Shown here: piece after piece, positions 5,521 to 9,414 of the stretch
Numbering within the stretch: position 1 is the stretch's first letter
Layout of the letters: every line of letters starts with the position of its first letter
Source of the DNA: Candidatus Zixiibacteriota bacterium
GTDB taxonomy: Bacteria > Zixibacteria > MSB-5A5 > GN15 > FEB-12
Assembly: GCA_023132995.1 (NCBI GenBank)
Contig: JAGLXI010000152.1
Span: 1 to 9,414, forward strand
Direction: 5' to 3'
DNA: 9,414 nucleotides
Position numbers and translations under genes: made by a program
Notes under the pieces: generated by a model
Told to the model about the DNA's origin: nothing
Databases searched by the model: none
The model's input: the letters and a program-made list of their open reading frames with translations, nothing else

Positions 5521-7392
5521 GTGAGGAACAGAGACTTTGACATACTGGTTGTAGGCGGCGGCCATGCCGGAGTGGAGGCCGCGCTGGCATCGGCCCGCAT
5601 GGGCAGAAAGGCGGCGATTGTCACCATGGACGCCGACAAGCTGGCTCTCATGTCCTGCAATCCGGCCATAGGTGGCATCGGTAAGTCGCAACTTGTAAAG
5701 GAAATAGATGCTCTGGGTGGGCTTATGGCGGAGGCTGCTGACGCCACCGGGATACAGTTCCGCCGGCTCAATCTCTCCCGTGGCCCGGCTGTCTGGTCGA
5801 CTCGCGCCCAGGCTGACCGGATCGCGTATACCCGGTTTGTCGTTGACTACGTTTCGCGGCATCGGCGGGTCGATGTCATAGAGGCTGAGGCGACTCGTAT
5901 TCTGACCGAACGCGGCCACGTGGCAGGCGTGGAGCTTGATAGTGGCGAAGTCATCCTGGCGCCCGCCGTGATCGTCGCCAGCGGGACTTTCCTCGGCGGG
6001 CTTATCCATATCGGGCAGAAGAAGATAAAGGCCGGTCGCATGGGAGAAAAGGCAGCCTGTCGTCTGTCTGATTCACTACGTGAACTTGGCTTTGAGGTGG
6101 GTCGGTTGAAAACCGGGACCCCTCCCCGGCTCGACGGCGACAGCATCGACTGGTCGTTGTGCGCCCGGCAGCCCGGAGAGGAACCGCCGCCGTTCTTTTC
6201 AGCACGGTCACCACGGCGTTCGCTCAAGCAGGCCACTTGCCATCTTACATATACGACCGATGAAACTAAGGCGATCGTGACAGCTAACTTCACACGTTCG
6301 CCGATCTTCTCAGGCCAGATCAACTCGCGAGGGCCGCGGTATTGCCCGTCGATAGAGACCAAGTTTCACCGTTTCGTCGACAAGGAAAGGCACCAGATAT
6401 TCCTTGAGCCGGAGGGTGCCGGGACAAGTGAGATATACCCCAACGGCTTCTCTACAGCCCTGCCGGAGGACCTCCAGTGGGAGGCAATCCGAACCGTGGT
6501 GGGACTTGAGCGGGCGCGGATCACCAAGCCGGGCTACGCGATCGAGTACGATTTCTGTCCCGCATATCAGATCAAGCCGTCGTTGGTTACGCGCCGCCTG
6601 CCGGGCCTCTTTTTCGCCGGTCAGATAAACGGCACATCGGGCTACGAAGAGGCAGCAGCGCAAGGGCTTATAGCTGGTGTCAACGCCGCCCTGCAGATCG
6701 CCGATGAGCCCCCCTTGGTGTTTGACCGGTCCGAGGCATACATCGGGGTCATGGTGGACGATCTGTGCACCCGCTCCACCACTGAGCCTTACCGGATGTT
6801 CACCTCGCGCGCGGAGTACCGGCTCTCTCTGCGTGAGGATAATGCTCGCGACCGGCTCAACGATTATGCCAGGAAGTACGGGTTGGTGCCCGCCGAAGAA
6901 TGCGCTGAATTCGCCCGACTCCGGGAACGCACCGAGGCGGCCGTAGCGCATTTTGCCAGTACAAGGATCAGGATCGCTGAGTTAGGTGAGTTAGGGAGGC
7001 GATTCAAGAGACACACCACTGTCAGTCTGGCCAATCTGCTCAAGCAGCCCAATATCAGCTTGGATATGGCATTACCGCTGCTTGCCAGGTTTGACGGGGG
7101 ATTTTCGGATGACCGACAAGTAGTGGAGCGGGCGGCCATAATAATCCGCTACAGTGGCTATGTCGACAAGCAGCAGCGGGAAATCGACAAGTTCAAGAAG
7201 ATGGAGCGGGTGAGAATCCCCGACGATCTTGATTACGATTCGCTTACCGGCCTGAAGAAGGAGGCTATCGAGAAACTCGCACAGTACCGCCCCGGCTCTC
7301 TGGGGCAGGCAGGTCGGATCGAGGGCGTCACGCCTGGCGATGTGGCCGTGCTCTCGGTTCACCTTCGGAAGCGCGGGGTGGCATTTCCATGA
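5521..7392 (+). CDS. mnmG: tRNA uridine-5-carboxymethylaminomethyl modification enzyme MnmG (FAD)
   Basis: FAD- and NADH-dependent partner of MnmE in modifying tRNA wobble uridine. The N-terminus carries the dinucleotide-binding motif VVGGGHAGVEA, then MSCNPAIGGIGKSQL with the first conserved Cys (C46) and SRGPRYCPSIETKF with the second (C275), equivalent to E. coli C47 and C277. GTFLGGLIHIG, GRLKTGTPPRL, NGTSGYEEAAAQGL and TEPYRMFTSRAEYRL are all present, and the C-terminal helical domain is complete. The start is ambiguous. GTG 5521 gives 623 aa and E. coli-like numbering, with AGGA only 3 nt upstream. TTG 5509 adds four residues and has no better site. An in-frame TAG at 5494 rules out anything longer. 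It overlaps rsmG by ATGA, so the two are probably translationally coupled. Confidence 0.96.
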   Translation: MRNRDFDILVVGGGHAGVEAALASARMGRKAAIVTMDADKLALMSCNPAIGGIGKSQLVKEIDALGGLMAEAADATGIQFRRLNLSRGPAVWSTRAQADRIAYTRFVVDYVSRHRRVDVIEAEATRILTERGHVAGVELDSGEVILAPAVIVASGTFLGGLIHIGQKKIKAGRMGEKAACRLSDSLRELGFEVGRLKTGTPPRLDGDSIDWSLCARQPGEEPPPFFSARSPRRSLKQATCHLTYTTDETKAIVTANFTRSPIFSGQINSRGPRYCPSIETKFHRFVDKERHQIFLEPEGAGTSEIYPNGFSTALPEDLQWEAIRTVVGLERARITKPGYAIEYDFCPAYQIKPSLVTRRLPGLFFAGQINGTSGYEEAAAQGLIAGVNAALQIADEPPLVFDRSEAYIGVMVDDLCTRSTTEPYRMFTSRAEYRLSLREDNARDRLNDYARKYGLVPAEECAEFARLRERTEAAVAHFASTRIRIAELGELGRRFKRHTTVSLANLLKQPNISLDMALPLLARFDGGFSDDRQVVERAAIIIRYSGYVDKQQREIDKFKKMERVRIPDDLDYDSLTGLKKEAIEKLAQYRPGSLGQAGRIEGVTPGDVAVLSVHLRKRGVAFP

Positions 7393-8015
7393 ACTGCGAG
7401 GCCGCGCCCATTGACTTCTCTGTCTCAGACATTCTTCGCAGGTCCGGCTGCGCCGCGAAGTTCGAGCGGTATTTCCGCCTGGTTCTGGCCGAGAACACGA
7501 AAATCAACCTTGTTTCACGTGAAACCAATCATGCCGACCTTGAGAGACTGACGGCAGAGTCTCTGATACCGTTCGAAGCAGGCGAATTCGAGAGCGTCAA
7601 GTCCTATCTTGATATCGGTTCCGGCGCCGGGTTTCCGGCGGTGCCGATCCTGCTGGCACAATCGTCCCGAGAGCAGGGACCGCTGCGAGCAGTTCTTTGT
7701 GAACGCACGGTCAAGAAGGCAGCCGCATTGCGCCGTATCGTCCAGGCCCTGGGAGTCAAAGCCGAGATAATCGGCAAGACCCTTGAGGAATGTTCCTTCG
7801 ATGCGGAATTCGACCTTGTTACGCTGCGCTATGTCAAGCTGACTCCGGTACTCTTGAAATATGCGCTCTCGGCGCTCAGGCAACAGGGTCATTTCATCTA
7901 CTATACGAGGCCAGATTTCGACGTCCGGAGCGCAACATTCCACGCTGAGACTGTCGATTTCACACTGGATAAAGCGCCCCCCGTCAAGAGCTTCACGGTT
8001 TTCCGTAAAAACTGA
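7389..8015 (+). CDS. rsmG: 16S rRNA (guanine-N7)-methyltransferase RsmG (GidB)
   Basis: S-adenosylmethionine-dependent enzyme that makes m7G in the 530 loop of 16S rRNA (G527 in E. coli); loss gives low-level streptomycin resistance in several species. The 208-aa product has the SAM-binding motif YLDIGSGAGFPAVP (about 73-86), the upstream NLVSRET segment (41-46) and CERTVKKAAALRRI (104-117), which corresponds to the family's ER..KK..FL. The motif near R147, usually close to SRAFASL, is VTLRYVKL here, a visible divergence. The ATG overlaps the mnmG stop as ATGA. A near-consensus parS lies inside codons 42-47. Confidence 0.93.
   Translation: MNCEAAPIDFSVSDILRRSGCAAKFERYFRLVLAENTKINLVSRETNHADLERLTAESLIPFEAGEFESVKSYLDIGSGAGFPAVPILLAQSSREQGPLRAVLCERTVKKAAALRRIVQALGVKAEIIGKTLEECSFDAEFDLVTLRYVKLTPVLLKYALSALRQQGHFIYYTRPDFDVRSATFHAETVDFTLDKAPPVKSFTVFRKN
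7511..7526. promoter_or_regulatory. parS: parS centromere site inside rsmG
   Basis: TGTTTCACGTGAAACC matches the bacterial parS consensus TGTTTCACGTGAAACA at 15 of 16 positions. The 14-bp palindromic core GTTTCACGTGAAAC (7512-7525) is perfect. The core encodes VSRET of RsmG in frame. It lies about 600 bp upstream of parA, next to the genes for the proteins that should act on it. In known systems ParB loads here as a CTP-dependent clamp and spreads along the DNA. Confidence 0.9.
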
Positions 8016-8035
8016 TTGCGCACTGGAGATTTTAG

Positions 8036-8064
8036 TTGCTTCACCCCGGGGCCAGCCCTAAGAT
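8036..8064 (+). promoter_or_regulatory. Possible parAB promoter (weak match)
   Basis: The 91-bp rsmG-parA gap offers TTGCTT (8036-8041, 3 of 6) and TAAGAT (8059-8064, 4 of 6) with a 17-bp spacer. TGTAAT at 8076-8081 is a better -10 match but has no partner -35. Neither is convincing, and parAB could also be read through from mnmG-rsmG. No terminator is seen after rsmG. Confidence 0.22.
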
Positions 8065-8094
8065 GGCTTTGGTATTGTAATTAGTGATGCAAAC

Positions 8095-8100
8095 GAGGAG
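8095..8100 (+). promoter_or_regulatory. Strong ribosome binding site for the parA TTG start
   Basis: GAGGAG lies exactly 6 nt before TTG 8107, an ideal Shine-Dalgarno placement. It fixes the non-ATG start of parA, whose product then begins MGKIIAIANQKGGVGKTT as expected for the family. Confidence 0.8.
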
Positions 8101-8106
8101 TGTTGT

Positions 8107-8865
8107 TTGGGAAAAATAATTGCCATTGCAAATCAGAAGGGCGGAGTTGGCAAGACTACCACCGCTGTCAACTTGGCTTCCTGTCTGGCCGTGGCTGAGA
8201 AGAAGACGTGCCTGGTCGATATGGATCCCCAGGCCAATTCGACCAGCGGCGTCGGGGTCGATGCCGGTAATGTGGAAATGTCGATCTATGATGTCCTTCT
8301 TAGCCGAAAGTCGGCCCGCGAGGTTGTTCGCTCGACTGACCTGCAATACCTGAATCTGATCCCCTCCTCAATAGATCTGGTGGGTGCCGAAGTGGAAATG
8401 GTCGGTATGATCTCGCGTGAGTCGAAGCTCAAGTCGGCTCTGTCGGCGATAGTAGACGACTTCACGTACGTGGTCATTGACTGCCCGCCGTCACTGGGTC
8501 TGCTGACCGTCAACACACTGACGGCCGCCGACGCCGTGATCATTCCGATCCAGTGTGAATACTACGCCCTTGAAGGGCTGGGGCAGTTGATGAACACGAT
8601 CAGGCTGGTTCGTGAGAATCTCAATCCGAATCTTGAAGTCGACGGTGTGCTGTTGACGATGTACGACGGGCGGCTCAATCTATCCCGACAGGTGTCCGAC
8701 GAGGTTCGCAAACATTTTGACCACAAGGTCTACGAGACAGTGATCAATCGCAACGTTCGTTTGTCTGAGGCGCCGTCGTTCGGGAAACCGATTATTCTCT
8801 ATGACATCCTCAGTACGGGAGCCGAGAACTACATGGCCTTGACCAAAGAGGTGTTGGCACAATGA
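8107..8865 (+). CDS. parA: Chromosome partitioning ATPase ParA (Soj)
   Basis: Walker-type ATPase that binds the nucleoid non-specifically as an ATP dimer and is released by ParB, moving origin regions apart. The 252-aa product has the deviant Walker A box KGGVGKTT (11-18, signature Lys near residue 11), DMDPQ (38-42, with the conserved Asp at 40), the Walker B strand VVIDCPPS (122-129) and the SEAPSFGKPI segment (220-229). There is no N-terminal helix-turn-helix, so this is the short chromosomal (type Ib-like or Soj) form rather than the long plasmid P1/F type. The start is TTG with a strong GAGGAG site. The stop overlaps the parB ATG as ATGA, so ParA and ParB are probably made in coupled fashion. 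Third-position base use looks like that of the neighbours. Confidence 0.96.
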   Translation: MGKIIAIANQKGGVGKTTTAVNLASCLAVAEKKTCLVDMDPQANSTSGVGVDAGNVEMSIYDVLLSRKSAREVVRSTDLQYLNLIPSSIDLVGAEVEMVGMISRESKLKSALSAIVDDFTYVVIDCPPSLGLLTVNTLTAADAVIIPIQCEYYALEGLGQLMNTIRLVRENLNPNLEVDGVLLTMYDGRLNLSRQVSDEVRKHFDHKVYETVINRNVRLSEAPSFGKPIILYDILSTGAENYMALTKEVLAQ

Positions 8866-9414
8866 GCAAAGTAGTCTTAGGAAAGGGACTGGAGGCTTTG
8901 ATTCCCAGCGAAGGCAAGGCGACGGTCGAAGAGAAAAGGTACTGTATGGTTTCGCTCGAGCGCCTGTCCCCCAACCCGATGCAACCCAGACGTATCTTTG
9001 ACGAGACGCGGCTTCTGGAATTGGCGGGTTCTTTCAAGCGTGACGGTATCATGCAGCCCCTGGTGGTCCGCCAGGAGGGGTCAGGGTACACGATAATCGC
9101 CGGCGAGCGCCGTTTCCGCGCCGCCAGAATAGCCAATCTGAAAGAGGTGCCGGTGCTGCTGATGGATGATGTGGATGACGTTCACATGCTGGAGCTGGCC
9201 CTGGTCGAGAACCTGCAACGGGAAGATCTGAATCCGATTGAAGCGGCCGAGGGGTATCGCGTCCTCATTGAGAAATGCGGACTCACCCAGGCCCAGTTGG
9301 CGGCCCGGATTGGCAAAAGCAGGACCGCCGTAACCAATCTTCTCCGTCTGCTGATGCTCCCGGATGCGATCAAGGAGATGGTCCGTGCTGGGAAACTCAC
9401 GGAAGGTCATGCCC
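8862..9414 (+). CDS. parB: Chromosome partitioning protein ParB, 3' end cut by window edge
   Basis: CTP-dependent DNA clamp that loads at parS and stimulates ParA. The visible 184 residues begin MSKVVLGKGLEALIP, the typical ParB opening carrying the basic ParA-activating tail. The N-terminal CTP-binding domain follows, with NPMQPRRIFD (38-47), GIMQPLVVR (62-70), the GERRFRAA box (81-88) that contacts CTP, and ENLQREDLNPIE (116-127). The helix-turn-helix for parS is at about 141-163 (LTQAQLAARIGKSRTAVTNL). The reading frame is open to the last base, so the rest of the DNA-binding domain and the C-terminal dimerisation domain lie outside the window. Within what is visible nothing is missing. 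It overlaps parA by 4 nt. Confidence 0.96.
   Translation, partial: MSKVVLGKGLEALIPSEGKATVEEKRYCMVSLERLSPNPMQPRRIFDETRLLELAGSFKRDGIMQPLVVRQEGSGYTIIAGERRFRAARIANLKEVPVLLMDDVDDVHMLELALVENLQREDLNPIEAAEGYRVLIEKCGLTQAQLAARIGKSRTAVTNLLRLLMLPDAIKEMVRAGKLTEGHA

Noticed and set aside
6002..6010. TTATCCATA, 8 of 9 to the DnaA box.
   Set aside because: Single copy inside mnmG, with no neighbouring boxes or AT-rich region, so it does not indicate an origin.
6363..6369. GTTTCAC half of a parS site in mnmG.
   Set aside because: The other half is not present; it is a 7-bp half match in coding DNA.
8054..8068. AGCC/GGCT hairpin upstream of parA as a possible rsmG terminator.
   Set aside because: The stem is only 4 bp with a 7-nt loop and no real T-run follows.

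Overview
The window is one all-forward-strand block of conserved bacterial housekeeping genes in the order alr - rpmH - rnpA - yidD - yidC - mnmE - mnmG - rsmG - parA - parB, with parB cut by the right edge. From rpmH onward this is the classic cluster found close to the chromosomal replication origin in many bacteria. No mobile element, CRISPR array, rRNA or tRNA gene, or defence system is visible. I did not find an undescribed system. The most interesting signals are short DNA sites laid over the genes.

Organism: a moderately GC-rich bacterium (roughly high fifties percent by eye). Its YidC has a periplasmic domain, so it is probably diderm. The YidC groove carries Lys where Proteobacteria have Arg, as in many Bacteroidetes-type proteins, and the alanine racemase has an unusual HTACSAA / WPSKET signature. 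I infer an FCB-group or related candidate-phylum bacterium (Zixibacteria-like would fit), but the sequence alone does not settle this.

Layout. Bases 1-173 are the flank of alr and hold a possible weak promoter abutting its ATG. alr (174-1328) supplies D-alanine for peptidoglycan. The 167-bp gap to rpmH holds a strong sigma70-type promoter whose -35 element lies in the loop of a perfect 7-bp inverted repeat. rpmH, rnpA, yidD, yidC and mnmE follow with overlaps or very short gaps and look like one operon: ribosomal protein L34, the RNase P protein, two membrane-protein insertion factors and a tRNA-modification GTPase. A 106-bp gap after mnmE holds a parS-like site, a direct repeat and a modest terminator-like hairpin. 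mnmG and rsmG (ATGA overlap) modify tRNA and 16S rRNA. After a 91-bp gap, parA and parB (ATGA overlap) encode the chromosome partition ATPase and the CTP-dependent parS clamp.

How it fits together: MnmE and MnmG are partner subunits of one tRNA wobble-uridine modification enzyme. YidC and YidD act in membrane protein insertion. ParA and ParB act on parS, and a near-consensus parS lies inside rsmG about 600 bp upstream of parA, with a one-mismatch candidate at the mnmE stop codon. The window therefore appears to hold both the partition proteins and their centromere. dnaA and a DnaA-box cluster are absent. Non-ATG start codons are unusually common here (yidC, mnmE, mnmG, parA and probably rnpA).
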